64,000 nt of DNA from Anadara kagoshimensis. Lineage: Eukaryota; Mollusca; Bivalvia; Arcoida; Arcidae. Position 1 is the first letter of the stretch, and the number at the start of each line of letters is the position of its first letter. A program made the translations under genes and the position numbers. Positions 25,121 to 39,431 of this stretch are shown here, one piece after another. Under the pieces are notes generated by a model, which saw only the letters and a list, made by a program, of their open reading frames with translations, was not told where the DNA came from and searched no databases. The stretch is taken from contig CM037862.1 of NCBI GenBank assembly GCA_021292105.1, positions 30,226,169 through 30,290,168 on the forward strand. Reading direction: 5' to 3'.

Positions 25121-25871
25121 TTCATCAATGGGAAACTTTTTAATAAACAGCAATGTAACATGTAGATATGAGGAGCATCATATTTCTTCGAGCAAATATT
25201 GGGTAAGGGAAAGAATAAAATGCAATTGTAATCACCATAAGTATATCATAATTTTGGGTTCGTTTAATTAATTTAAATTAGTTAAATGTAATTCTGTCAA
25301 AGGCAATCATATACATTTATACGGAATATATCGATTCAATTTCTCCCACATCGGCGTAAACTTTATAAGTTTTGATACTATTTCAAGAAAAGAACTTCTA
25401 CAAACTTGTATGTATTCAAGACTGTTTTTCTAGCTATAGACTGCCTATTATTAGTATCATATTTTTGTCCTAAAAGCAAACATAACCATTTTATTTCTTT
25501 TTTAAAGTTTAAAATGCTAAACAAAATATATTAATGATACTTCTTTAATTTGGTTTATTCATTTTTATCATCTTTTAATTTTAACTGTTTTTTTTTTAAT
25601 TCTTGATACTTTTAATTTCTAAAATATTAAATAATGAACATATTTGACTAAAAGAAAATATAAATTTATTAGTAAGAAAAAGTTTTGTCATTTATTCATG
25701 AATGAATGTAAATATATCCAATTTGCGGCAATGTTTAACCATTTAAAACTGTTACCAGCCTTAGACCATTATTAAGACTGCCCCCTCGATTGCAAATCAC
25801 GTTGAATATCGTCCAATCTCGTAAGGTCACGGGCCTTGCGCATGCGTATTAAACAAGGTTAAACTCCTCTA
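25121..25871. repeat. A unit, copy 1, right arm
   Basis: Mirror of 5449-6198. Confidence 0.85.
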
Positions 25872-25874
25872 TTA

Positions 25875-26709
25875 TAAATAAATCAATTAACAGACATCAC
25901 ATTTGCATATCATACATATCACACAAGGATTTGGTATCTATGGCAATTCTCATAATCCCTTATGCAAATACTTATTGTATGAAGATAGCATAGAACAATG
26001 AAAAGAAATAGACATCATGATTTCCAAGCGACCTATTAATATTGATATTTTATCCTGTGAGAGTTGATGTGCAGCATGTATAAAAATGCACTGATATTTT
26101 ATCATAACAATGGTGTGGATGCATGTTCAGTAGGCTACAATCTACCAGGTACATCAATAATCGTCAATATTTTTTAGATTTCTTAACACCATACTTATGT
26201 CATCTCATTTCATTATTGATATTTTATCCTACCAAAGGATACAAAACAAGTATGAAACTGTGTTGACAGACGAGGTGGGCAACACTGGCATTGTGATATG
26301 TGCATGGGTATATGTTTAAGCACATCACTACCTGCCACCTAAATGCAGGAATCATACCACTGTCCCATGTACTTTATATTGAATTTTTTCTATCTTTTTA
26401 AGTTTTAAGTGCATCAGTAGCTGTCACTATTCTACAGATTTCTGTACAAGTAGAAGAGAGACACCATCCATCCCCTGTTATTAAGTTTAGTGTTTATCTG
26501 TTTGAGAGTTGAGTTGAGTAATGGTGTTGAAAGTTCCAGTCAAGAAAATTCCAGTTATATCGAGAAGTTGCCAGCTATGGGGGAAGGTGCAGAATTTTAA
26601 CTTGTGCATTATGCTGATGGCATTATACAGCAGATATTTTTATCGTGCCATGCCTACCATGACACGGGACCTCGTTTATTTTAAAGTCCAATCCACATAA
26701 CTTTCATTT
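25875..26709. other. No recognised feature (mirror of 4611-5445)
   Basis: AT-rich. No gene, RNA or tandem repeat is seen. Confidence 0.5.
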
Positions 26710-26783
26710 GGATATGCCGAGTGATTGGCGAAAGAACAGTCACTACCTACTTTCAAGTCTCAGGTTCAAACACAACACCTCCC
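26710..26783 (+). repeat. tRNA-like head, possible SINE relic (right arm)
   Basis: Mirror of 4535-4610, with an A-box-like TGCCGAGTGATTGG at 26714-26727 and a B-box-like GGTTCAAACAC at 26763-26773. Confidence 0.35.
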
Positions 26784-27904
26784 ACTTTCTTTATAATATT
26801 AAATTGTGGCAGTAGCTAACTGACATCATCATGCAGATCTTTTGTCCTCAAAAGGAATGCTTATGAAAATGATTTTGATAATTATATTAAAAACTATGTT
26901 TAAGGAATACAGTCTGTAAATGTCATGATATCAAATTATATATATATAAATTATATGTGAATATGTCAAAAATCTAAACTGAATCATCTCAATCATGACC
27001 AGCTAGTAGAGAAAAGCAGAAAATTTGTATAGTTATCTTGCAACAAAGAACAAGACATTCCAGTAGAATAGCTTTCATATTTGTGAAATTAAAACCACTT
27101 GTAAAAGGAAATGCACAATATTGTTCATCTAAAGAGAATTCATTTAAACATATTTGCGCAATAAACTCATTGATTGCATATTCACATTTGGTTACACTCT
27201 TTATTAGTGCATTAAGATATGCTTTTAGTACCAGGCCTTGTTGGTAATTCTTTTGTCTATGAAATTTTGTCAGTGCAGTAAATTACACTCATTTAACAAT
27301 GTTGTCAATTCGCTTTCCTCGCCAGATGGCAAATTCTTGTACACGCAGCAAACATGAAACCCTCAAACAAAAGGAAAAGTCCAATTTCATTATAAATTGT
27401 CTCTTGTGTCGCAATGCAGACTTCGCACATTTACATAATTAGGAAGTCAAGTTCATCTCCTATCCTGGATATAAAAAATTAATTTATCAAATTCATGTCA
27501 GGATGGAATTCTTTGGATCATTGTGTTACTCTGTATTATGTCAAAATGTTGACAGTATTTGTGATTTTTGCTATTTCAACGTTTAATCAAGTTGTATTCA
27601 TGGACTGATCCCAGCTGTATTTGCATGTACTTAAACATTTGTCGCAGTCTATTATTCTGTTTGAAAATTTGATATAAACCTGGACCTGCATTATTATTTT
27701 ATAATATACACATGTGGTTGGTTGTGGTACAACATACAATTAATGCATACATCCTTAAATTTTGTGTATTCTGCTTTTCTTGCAGGATGAGGAAATGACT
27801 GGTTTGGCCTTAATCTATTTGGACCTAATGCTTCAATATTTGACATTGAGCCCAGTCCTTGGATACAAATCTATGATATGTCTCTACCTCAATATAAAGA
27901 TCTT
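26784..27904. other. No recognised feature (mirror of 3416-4530)
   Basis: AT-rich. Short open frames (27038-27247, 27762-28043) have no family resemblance. Confidence 0.5.
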
Positions 27905-28424
27905 TTCTCACACCTGTGACATGGAAATCCCTTGTTTTTACCCATGTGGGATTTCCTTGTCTCACCCTAGGGTTGAGACAGGCTACACACTGAATTTCCC
28001 ACGTAGTTATACCTGCTCTGAATTTATCGTTGAGAGGACTTAGTAAGTTGAGAAAAGTTCCGAAGTCAACCAACAATTTCTCAACGTCACAATCACTTAC
28101 ACACACTTAATTGATGATGTCATAGTCATTTTATGTGAGAACATCAACAAAAATTGACTACGTCATTTTCAGTAGGCACGGATGGTGACATTAAAACTGA
28201 ACATTTGATACAATTTTTTGTTTACAAATATTTATGCTGCAAATTTGTGCGAAAAGAATCCTACACCAGTAACAGGGTAAGACAGAGATATCTGAAACTC
28301 GGATGAATATTTTCAATGTCCAGAACTCGCTAAAGCTTGTTTAGGACAGGAAAATATTCATCCTCGTTTGAGATGTCTCTGTCTTACCCTGTTACTGGTG
28401 TAGGATTCCATTAGTCTCTCACTA
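27905..28424 (-). repeat. Interspersed hairpin repeat, mirror copy
   Basis: Mirror of 2894-3415 with the same large hairpin at about 28258-28410. Confidence 0.7.
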
Positions 28425-31321
28425 TAAAGGTACAAGTCCCACTCAGTGGACAGATTCTAAGTGTGAGGAAGGTAATGTTGAGCGTCATTATGTTTTCCTA
28501 CATATATTCCTCTAGTTTTCTTTAGTATTTCAGAACTGAGCACTTCACAGTCATTCAAAATAATCGTAACGCTTATATTCTGCTAAATGGTTAAAAATAA
28601 ATTTTTGAAATCAGTTTTGTGTCAAAGATGTATATGTACAGAACCCAAAAATGAATTATTACACACGCAAATTTCTAAATAAAAAAACTATGATAATTCC
28701 GTAGTTTCATCAATAAAGTCATATAAAACTGTCCAAATGACATTATAATTTTGCTGATTTTAGCAATAATTGAAGGAAAACTCTAATGTTGTTTGTTAGA
28801 ACTTATCGAGTCCAGTGATAATATATCTGAGGAAAAATGCTTATATATACCATCTGAAATTGTGGTTTTTGACCCACATTACGGAGATTAGGCAGAGGTT
28901 AAGCATTATGGAGGTTAGAAATTAACAACTGTGTGCTATTAACACTGAATAAATCCGAACAGAATTTTATATCAATTAAATAATAAGAAGACATATGCCA
29001 CTGCTTTTCTAAAATCTAATGCAATTTTTTCATTCCAATGTAGTTTTTCGGAAAATGGTGTAACAGAGGTTAGGTCCTTTCATCTCTATATTGGATTTAA
29101 AGACATGATTTAAAAATGTGTATGTAATGTAAAGTTTTTTCCTGTACTCTTAGGATATAACTGTAATCTGAAATAAGTTTCATGTCTATATTGTTTTTTG
29201 TTATGCATTCCACACATAACGAAATATTTGTTACAGAGGTTAGCAAATTTTTTTCAGACACATGGAAAATAACTGGCTCAAAATTATGAATGATCAGTTG
29301 TAGAAATTCTACTTGGTTCAAGACCCTCTCTGATGTTAAGAAATAAATCTGACAAAATTTGTAAAAAGGTTCCATTTAAAAATTAAAATATCAGCACTGG
29401 AAGTTAAGATATTGAATTTGGGACATGCTCAAATGTCACATTTTCCTTCCAGTATCTGTTTTCACAGACAAGACAATCCATTGTCAACATTTAAAAAATA
29501 TTTCTCTTTTGAAATCTGATTTGCGCTAGATCGAAAAAAATGTGAAATATTGTCAGAAAAAGTGCAATTGGTCTTAAATCACCACTGCAACATATCATGG
29601 GAGAAAACCTTACAATTATTTTGTAATGACTGTTCAATATAAGTGAAATAGTCAGTAGTCTTGACTTACTTACTTACTGCCCATTACACCCTCTGGCGTG
29701 TGGGGCAGCAACAAAGTCTTTCTACTTTTGTCTGTCATTAGCCAGTTTTTTTAATGTTAAATTCCAATAACTTTCTCAATTTTCCGGGCAACCAAGTATA
29801 TAGTTGATAGAGATATATTGAGATGCTAAGCTCTGACATTCAGTTAAAGTATTTCTTTATTATAGACTTCAAAAATGGGCTTTGTTTGACCGATACCACA
29901 AAATTTGTTAGCTAGCAGACAACTGGAAGTGATAAAACAAAGGGAAGTAACTCTTAGTAAAGAAAATTGGTCATTTAGTTGTATTATCGATCCCCCTTTG
30001 ATTCTTGCCCATGGTTTTAGTAAACAATTTTTAAATTATTGAAAAATTACAAAAATGTCATTTGAAAAATAATCTCAATAAATATGAGGTATACTGTATA
30101 TTGTTCAGTATTGTTTATAATAAACAATATGCACCTTAAAATATAGAACAGTATTGTGTGGTCACATTCTTTTTTATATATATTTGCTATATTTTGGATT
30201 GTTGGTGATCTTAGATTACGAATGTCATGCCTGTTACAAAGTTTTAGATGGCAAACAAATGGTACGTAGAAGATCTCAGCCATGAGTCGCAGGGGTATTT
30301 TTCCAAAATCATTATAAATTGTTTTCCTATCATTAAGTGACTATCTAGTAACATTTTATATATGAAAATATTGAGGAATTTCTTCCACTGCTGAAACCTA
30401 CTTTCATCCCCCTGAACAACAAATTTCATATTACTAGTATTTGGAATTAAAATTGAAAACGTTTTTGTACCAATGTAAATGGTGATATTTAGATGAACAA
30501 GGACCAAAGTAATTTTCCCTAATTTGTATCACATTACTGAGACGTATCAGTTGTGTTAATAACATACATAACATGTTTATAAGGAAGCCTCTATTTTTCT
30601 ATTTTTAACTTTGTTATAAAGCAACTTCTTTATGTTGATGTACATAGACATATAGGCCCAATATTTGACTTCAAATTATCAATGTATTCGATGTAAGCGT
30701 GTTTGTTATATTCATATGCATGTTTTACTGTAATGGGTTAGATTAATATTGGCTCAAATTCTCTCGATGTCTACATGATGTGTTTGTAAATGGCAGACAT
30801 TTTAGCAAATGTCATGTACAATTAATGCATGTGCTTTTCAAACTGCATGCCAAATCCACATAACCTGCTTAAGTTATGCCCATTGGGGCTATGTATATGT
30901 ATCTTTCATCTTTTAATCATGTATAATTTGACCTTTGATGACCCCCACCTGTCGACATTCAGCATAATCTAATTGCTCAAGGGAAATATAAGAAGAAATC
31001 ATCATTTTAAATTGAACAACTACTATATCTTGTTATGCACATTCTGCCTTACAATGGCTGTTTTTATTCCAGTGTTTATGATTAATGAATAATTTCAGGA
31101 CCTGTTGACAAGGTAAATGTAAAATCATGCTAAGATATATCTAACATAAGAATCAATGATGGTTTTTTTGGGAGTGTTGAGTGTGATTATAATGATGAAA
31201 TATTGGAAGTTGAATCCTGTGTTTGGTTATTAAGTTAAGAAGGTCTATTTGGTACACTAGTTTTACAATAATGTGTATGTCTTGTCACAGCATTTTTCAT
31301 AATTTGTTTGTCACATTACCT
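28425..31321. other. Outer right arm, no recognised gene
   Basis: Mirror of 1-2893. Open frames 29097-29375, 30047-30283 and 30244-30507 are the split mirror images of unsupported left-arm frames. Confidence 0.5.
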
Positions 31322-31564
31322 TCATGGAAAAGCTGATCATATTTTACACAGTTTGAAACATTTCTATCTGACAACACAAGGCATGTGATTAAGAGTAGAC
31401 CATTTTCACAGCCACGATGTAAGGGCAAATGTACCATCCTTAAAGTACTGGTTCTTGTATCAGTCTTTATAATGTGCATCGATAGCTTTATTTTATTTTC
31501 TGTCTCGTAATACTTATGTACAATACCTCTGGGAATTCAGTACAGAGAAAATAAAAATGTATTA

Positions 31565-31702
31565 TCAAGAGGTAAATTGTTCCAAGTCAGTGATATTACA
31601 CAAAATAAGCTCAAGAGGTAAATTGTTCCAAGTCAGTGATATTACACAAAATAAGCTCAAGAGGTAAATTGTTCCAAGTCAGTGATATTACACAAAATAA
31701 GC
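31565..31702. repeat. 46-bp tandem repeat, three perfect copies
   Basis: Units at 31565-31610, 31611-31656 and 31657-31702, each starting TCAAGAGGTAAATTGTTCC. They are identical by eye, so the expansion is recent. They lie 244 bp outside the last palindromic base. Confidence 0.97.
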
Positions 31703-34700
31703 TCATTTAATTCCTCTATTTATAATTCATTTTGAAATAAAAGTTCTTACGGTAATCTTTTATCCAATGAGAACTTTCAATGTACCACACCAATCCACAA
31801 TAAGGAATGAGGAACCCTAAATGAATTTTTTATCTAAAAGTTTGTCTTGCAAATGGATTAATTTGGTTGGCTTTGCTATCATGATGATAAAAATGCTTTA
31901 AAATTTTGATCTGTATTGCATGGGATTACTCCATTTGTTTCCACGAATGCTATATTGGTGGATTGTAATGCCTTTCCATCTCATTAACTCCTAATGGTAT
32001 GTGTAACAGTGAAGCAATGTTCAATTCTGTGTACCTTAATACATTACTCATATGGCATTATATTTAGCAAACACACATCAAACATGGATTTGTCTCTCTG
32101 AAAAAATTAAATGGACAATAAACTGTTTATCCACGATTAATGAATTTTGAATTTTCTTTCATCTCTTTAAAAAAGTAGATAGATTGATATAAAATTGTTA
32201 TTTTCTAACTCAAATGCAGAATAGTTAAAACTAAGATTTAATTTACGAGAAACCTTTAGGAGAGCTTGGTACGTCATTCTATATGGTGAATTGTCGTGAA
32301 ATGATGATTACTCCGCAATATTAAATGCGAAATGATGATGGCAACAAAGTGTTGAAATTAGTCGGAATTCTAACTACTACTTTGTTGTTGGATAATTGAG
32401 AGGTGACACTTTTGTGGCACGTCATTAATCAAAATCTTAATATGAGATCTATAATCCTGGGGACTAATTGACATATATGTCATTGTGTCACCTGACATTT
32501 GTGTTTTGGGTCATCATCATTTTTGTCTTTTGTCAATTTTTATTTAATAAACATGAACCAATTCTTTCCCTCATTATTCTTCTTCCTGATCTCATTGGTT
32601 TGTAATTAAATGAAAATGATTCACAATGTTTCATATTCCTTTAGTTGTCTTAGAATACTGTTGAATTTAAAGCCAATCCTGACAAAGGCAGTATAACAAC
32701 TGCATTAACAAACTATCAGTATTTCATGTTGACTTTCAAATACTGGAAAGTGGAACAGTTAGTTATTGGCTTTTGGTGAAAATATGCAGGCCTACATCAG
32801 TAGCACTATTTTTTGTCTGAACAAAGAGCGTCACAATTTGTTCTTCTTAAAAAATTGTTTCAAATATTTATGAATGACCAATAAATTTATCCTTTGTACC
32901 CAGGTGGCATTGATGGTCTAATAACAATTAAGTTCTTGGTAGAAACAGGAAGATAGCTCATTGCAATTGGTTTGGGGTTTTGATAATGGAGTTGTCTGGT
33001 TCCAGTATCAATCACTGTCTATAGTAAAGACAGTTATTTTCCTTTAACTGATCTAATAAATAATCAAATCAACATGGTAATGAAGAAGACATGAAGACCA
33101 GGCCTCTCTAATATAGTATCCCTACATCAATGATTAAAACACATCTTTGTTTTACTTCCATCCACTAGTATTGTACGATTGATTTTGTTTCAAAATTGTT
33201 TCAATAAAATTTAAAATTTTTGTGTAATGCACTCAGGCATTTTGCAATCACATTTGTTTCCCATGCACTGATTTAACTTTGATATTAGATATTTTACCTA
33301 CCTGGCTCATGACTTTACTTCTCAAACAGCAAGGACAAATCAATAAATTTATTAACTCAAGAAAAAAGAATTAAAAAATTCAAGATGATTCTTTCTCATA
33401 ACAAAGTTTTTGTCCTCTTTTGTGAAGGGTGCTAAATTTGAATATAATGATGACACCTGATTTTGTGTATATGACGCCTTTGTGTCATAAGATAATGTCA
33501 TTGACCATGCATACTATAACTATTTATCTTCAGTTTTCCAAGGTAAAAGATATAAATTAAATTAAATTAAAATTAAATCTTATCAATCTTTATTTATAAA
33601 TGCCCGCTTCTATGATGTACAGAATTGTCAGTTTCTTTTTATATATATTATATCATGATTAATACTTGTTTTCTAACTTTTGTCATTTATGTACATCTTT
33701 TGGGGCAAGTAACGCTAGTTTGTTATATAAAATTTTCATATCTTTTTCTTTCATGATCTGATGTTGAAATCTATCAATTTTTGTTTTTTCAATCTGATAT
33801 CATGTACTAAACACATTATGTATTTGTCATTTATGCTTGATTTTAAGGCAAGTAACGTTGCTTTTGTTGTTGTTTAAAATCATCATAATTTGCAATAAGA
33901 GAAACGTATCAGTCAATGTTGAGATGAGAGAAATAGATAATTATATTTAAATACTATTTACAGGTGTTATATTTTAGGGTTTCTAAGTGTAAATTCAAAT
34001 TTTAGGTGCAAAGACATTACTTACAGCAAAAGTGAAGTACATGTATACTGTGTAATAAATATATATAAAGGTATTGCAGCATCTATCCCGCCCATCATGA
34101 AATGGGTGCAGAAAATATAGCCTGCTATTGAACATTTGGTATTTATATACTAGTGTTTATTATAATGTGATTGACACATAAACTGGGTATTTGTATAATA
34201 TTTCTTCCATCCTTTATAATCAAAGTTTTTTTTCTTTTTTATCATAATTTCCTTTTTCTCTCTTATTTGTTAGGTATTTGATTAAAATTCTGAAAATGCA
34301 ACAAATTAGTTATTGCAAACTTGCCAATTCTATATAGACAAGGATTTTTACTTTGATTGTTGTGATGTATGTAAGGGGCATAAGACCAGCATTCCATAGA
34401 GCCCATCCTAACAGCAATGACAATTTAGAATTACATGTCAATATTTTCTTGGTTTCAGGGTTGGGAAGGGACCTCATCTACTTTTATAAGACTTATATTG
34501 ATTTCCTACAATTCATTATGAGACAATATAAGATTACATTATTAAGACTTGTCAGGGTGCACTTGTAATTGGTCCTAATTTATCCTAGAATAACAGAACT
34601 ACAGCTTACAGATCATATGTGGTAAATGTCACGAGGATGATTGGTAGGTTTAAATGGTTGAATGTTTTTGTTCACATTACATCAGAAATATTTTTCAGCT

Positions 34701-35265
34701 ATTTGTGACCAAAAAAAAACTTTTGAATGATTAATTTTAACACATTAGGTAGTACCTGACCTATCAGCTTCGTATAACACACCATTAGTGTGAAGCACAC
34801 ATCTTCTCTTCTCTAGTAGAATTTGTTAACTTCATTTGGCATTCAATTTGGCAGTTTCCAGAGTTTTTACAATGAACAATGAGAAAAGGAGAGGGAAAAC
34901 ATTAGATTTTTTTTTAAAATAGAAGGTCTTGTCATATTTTATCATTGCAATAATTAATAAAAATGGAAACTGCCCCTCTTTGATCAGATGATATTAATCT
35001 TTAGGTAATATTATCCTTTAGCATTTACCATAAAAATTCTACTGGATTCCATACATTTGCAGCAGAGATATTTAACCAAGGGTAAAGATAATGCCAGGAA
35101 TTGGTAAATTAATGAGAACTTGGCTTAATGAGAATCTTCCAAGGAATTCTATATAAAGCTTTCATTACATTGATTTTTTTACAAGAATGAATAATTAACT
35201 TTTAATTCATACTGACAGGAAGGTGTAAATTGCATCATGGTCACAAACCTAAGTTACTGTCACAC
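31703..35265. other. No recognised gene
   Basis: 3.5 kb of AT-rich sequence with a short TAAAT-type run near 33552-33577. The longest open frame (34353-34568, + strand) resembles no family. I see no RNA gene or mobile element. It could be intron or intergenic. Confidence 0.5.
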
Positions 35266-38200
35266 ACACATATACCACAGGAAATATCGAAACATACACA
35301 TGTACATACTCCGGTACATCACAGATGATGTCAGACATACACATATATTATTACATATAGGACATAAACATATATCACTAGAGATAAAGGACATAAACAT
35401 ATATCACTAGAGATATCAGACATAAACATATATCACTAGAGATAAAGGACATAAACATATATCACTAGAGATATCAGACATAAACATATATCACTAGAGA
35501 TATCAGACATAAACATATATCACTAGAGATAAAGGACATAAACATATATCACTAGAGATAAAGGACATAAACATATATCACTAGAGATACCAGACATACA
35601 CATATATCACTAGAGATATCAGACATAAACATATATCACTAGAGATAAAGGACATAAACATATATCACTAGAGATATCAGACATACACATACCATTAGAG
35701 ATATCAGACATACACATATATCACTAGAGATACCAGACATACACATATATCACTAGAGATACAGGACATAAACATATATCACTAGAGATATCAGACATAA
35801 ACATATATCACTAGAGATATCAGACATAAACATATATCACTAGAGATATCAGACATACACATATATCACTAGAGATAAAGGACATAAACATATATCACTA
35901 GAGATATAGGACATAAACATATATCACTAGAGATAAGTGACATAAACATATATCACTAGAGATAAAGGACATAAACATATATCACTAGAGATATAGGACA
36001 TAAACATATATCACTAGAGATATCAGACATACACATATATCACTAGAGATAAAGGACATACACATATATCACTAGAGATATCAGACATAAACATATATCA
36101 CTAGAGATATCAGACATACACATATATCACTAGAGATAAAGGACATAAACATATATCACTAGAGATATAGGACATAAACATATATCACTAGAGATAAGTG
36201 ACATAAACATATATCACTAGAGATAAGTGACATAAACATATATCACTAGAGATAAAGGACATAAACATATATCACTAGAGATATCAGACATAAACATATA
36301 TCACGAGATATCAGACATACACATATATCACTAGAGATAAAGGACACAAACATATATCACTAGAGATACCACATATACCACTAGAGATATAGGACATAAA
36401 CATATATCACTAGAGATATCAGACATACACATACCATTAGAGATATCAGACATACACATATATCACTAGAGATATCAGACATACACATATATCACTAAAT
36501 ATATCAGACATACACATATATCACTAGAGATATAGGACATAAACATATATCACTAGAGATATAGGACATAAACATATATCACTAGAGATATAGGACATAA
36601 ACATATATCACTAGAGATAAAGGACACAAACATATATCACTAGAGATACCACATATACCACTAGAGATATAGGACATAAACATATATCACTAGAGATATA
36701 GGACATAAACATATATCACTAGAGATAAAGGACACAAACATATATCACTAGAGATACCACATATACCACTAGAGATATAGGACATAAACATATATCACTA
36801 GAGATATCAGACATACACATACCATTAGAGATATCAGACATACACATATATCACTAGAGATATCAGACATACACATATATCACTAAATATATCAGACATA
36901 CACATATATCACTAGAGATATAGGACATAAACAAATATCACTAGAGATATAGGACATAAACATATATCACTAGAGATATCAGACTTACACATATATCACT
37001 AGAGATATCAGACATACACATATCACTAGAGATATCAGACATACACATTTCACTAGAGATAAAGGACATAAACATATATCACAAGAGATACCAGACATAC
37101 ACATATATCACTAGAGATATCAGACATACACATATCACTAGAGATACCAGACATACACATATCACTAGAGATATCAGACATATACATATATCACTAGAGA
37201 TATCAGACATACACATATCACTAGAGATACCAGACATACACATATATCACTAGAGATATCAGACATACACATATATCACTAGAGATATAGGACATAAACA
37301 TATATCACTAGAGATATAGGACATAAACATATATCACTAGAGATATCAGACAAACACATATATCACTAGAGATATCAGACATACACATATATCACTAGAG
37401 ATATCAGACATACACATATCACTAGAGATACCAGACATACACATATATCACTAGAGATATCAGACATACACATATCACTAGAGATATCAGACATACACAT
37501 ATCACTAGAGATACCAGACATACACATATGACTAGAGATATCATACATACACATATATCACTAGAGATATCAGACATACACATATCACTAGAGATACCAG
37601 ACATACACATATATCACTAGAGATATCAGACATACACATATCACTAGAGATATCAGACATACACATATATCACTAGAGATATCAGACTTACACATATATC
37701 ACTAGAGATATCAGACATACACATATATCACTAGAGATACCAGACATAAACATATATCACTAGAGATATCAGACATACACATATCACTAGAGATATCAGA
37801 CATACACATATATCACTAGAGATACCAGACATACACATATATCACTAGAGATATCAGACATACACATATATCACTTAGAGATATCAGACATACACATATC
37901 ACTAGAGATATCAGACATACACATATATCACTAGATATCAGACATACACACATATCACTAGAGATATCAGACATACACATATCACTAGAGATACCAGACA
38001 TACACATATATTACTAGAGATATTAGACATACACATATCACTAGAGATACCAGACATACACATATATCACTTAGAGATATCAGACATACACATATCATTA
38101 GAGATATCAGACATACATATATCTCTAGAGATATCACACATAACATATGACTAGAGATATCAGACATACACATATATCACTAGAGATATCAGACATACAC

Positions 38201-39430
38201 ATATCACTAGAGATACCAGACATACACATATATCACTAGAGATATCAGACATACACATATCACTAGAGATACCAGACATACACATATATCACTAGATATC
38301 AGACATACACATATCACTAGAGATACCAGACATAACATATATCACTAGAGATATCAGACATACACATATCACTAGAGATATCAGACATACATATATCACT
38401 AGAGATACCAGACATACATATATCACTAGAGATATCAGACATACACATATATCACTAGAGATATCAGACATACACATATATCACTAGAGATATCAGACAT
38501 ACACATATCACTAGAGATACAAGACATACATATATCACTAGAGATATCAGACATACACATATATCACTAGAGATATCAGACATACACATATATCACTATA
38601 GATATCAGACATACACATATATCAGTAGAGATATCAGACATACACATATATCACTAGAGATATCAGACATACACATATCACTAGAGATACCAGACATACA
38701 CATATCACTAGAGATATCAGACATACACATATCACTAGAGATATCAGACATACACATATCACTAGAGATATAGGACATAAACATATATCACTAGAGATAT
38801 CAGACATAAACATATATCACTAGAGATATAGGACATAAACATATATCACTAGAGATACCAGACATAAACATATATCACTAGAGATACCAGACATACACAT
38901 ACCATTAGAGATACCAGACATAAACATATATCACTAGAGATATCAGACATACACATATATCACTAGAGATACAGGACATAAACATATATCACTAGAGATA
39001 TAGGACATAAACATATATCACTAGAGATATCAGACATACACATACCATTAGAGATACCAGACATACACATATATCACTAGAGATACACATATATTACTTG
39101 AGATATCAGACATACACATATATCACTAGAGATAGGACATAAAAACATATAAGATAAGGACATATAACATATATCACTAGACAGATATAGACATAACATA
39201 TCACTAGAGATATCAGACATACACATATATCACTAGAGATATAGGACATAAACATATATCACTAGAGATATAGGACATAAACATATATCACTAGATATCA
39301 GACATAACATATATCAGAGATATAGGACATAACATATATCACTAGAGATATCAGACATACACATATCACTAGAGATATCAGACATACACTAGAGATATCA
39401 GACATACACATATCACTAGAGATATCAGAC
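35266..39430. repeat. Minisatellite array, about 4.1 kb, 27/29-bp units
   Basis: Roughly 145 units built around CATATATCACTAGAGATA with spacer GACATAAA or GACATACA. The 29-bp form carries CATATATCAC and the 27-bp form CATATCAC. The left third is dominated by GGACATAAAC units and the middle-right by CAGACATACAC units. The edges (35266-35370, 39100-39430) are irregular. Open frames on the minus strand rich in MCMSDISSD-like repeats are translations of the array, not genes. Confidence 0.97.
36336..36950. repeat. Higher-order duplication inside the minisatellite
   Basis: A block marked by rare variants (GGACACAAAC, ACCACATATACC, CATACCATTAG, CACTAAATAT) at 36336-36560 recurs in the same order at about 36724-36950, an offset of 388 bp. 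Part of it also recurs near 36616. This shows segmental, multi-unit amplification. Confidence 0.85.
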
Positions 39431-39431
39431 A

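Larger units (their letters stand above)
17513..25874. mobile_element. Composite repeat array with terminal inverted motif, right arm
   Basis: Mirror of 5446-13810. Order from left: split B unit with LINE (17513-23287), B unit (23288-24362), A unit (24363-25120), A unit (25121-25871). The same terminal motifs lie at 17513 and 25874. TTTA arrays differ in length from the left arm. Confidence 0.6.
15715..31321. repeat. Right arm of giant inverted repeat
   Basis: Reverse complement of 1-15600. Similarity can be followed to base 31321, the mirror of base 1. Because the window starts there, this end may be the true boundary or merely where comparison stops. Private differences from the left arm include extra single-base indels within the LINE, a longer LINE poly(A) (about 32 versus 19) and a 2-bp insertion near 17251. 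Confidence 0.97.

Noticed and set aside
26710-26783. Functional tRNA gene
   Set aside because: The A and B boxes are only approximate, the stems do not pair well by eye, and the mirror locus is identical. A SINE relic is more likely.
37422-38477. Minus-strand frames encoding MCMSDISSD-like repeat peptides
   Set aside because: They follow the minisatellite unit and break wherever unit length changes. A repeat-peptide gene would keep phase.
35266-39430. CRISPR-like appearance of regularly spaced repeats
   Set aside because: Spacers between the repeated words are themselves repeated and only about 10 bp. The context is eukaryotic and there are no cas genes. It is a minisatellite.
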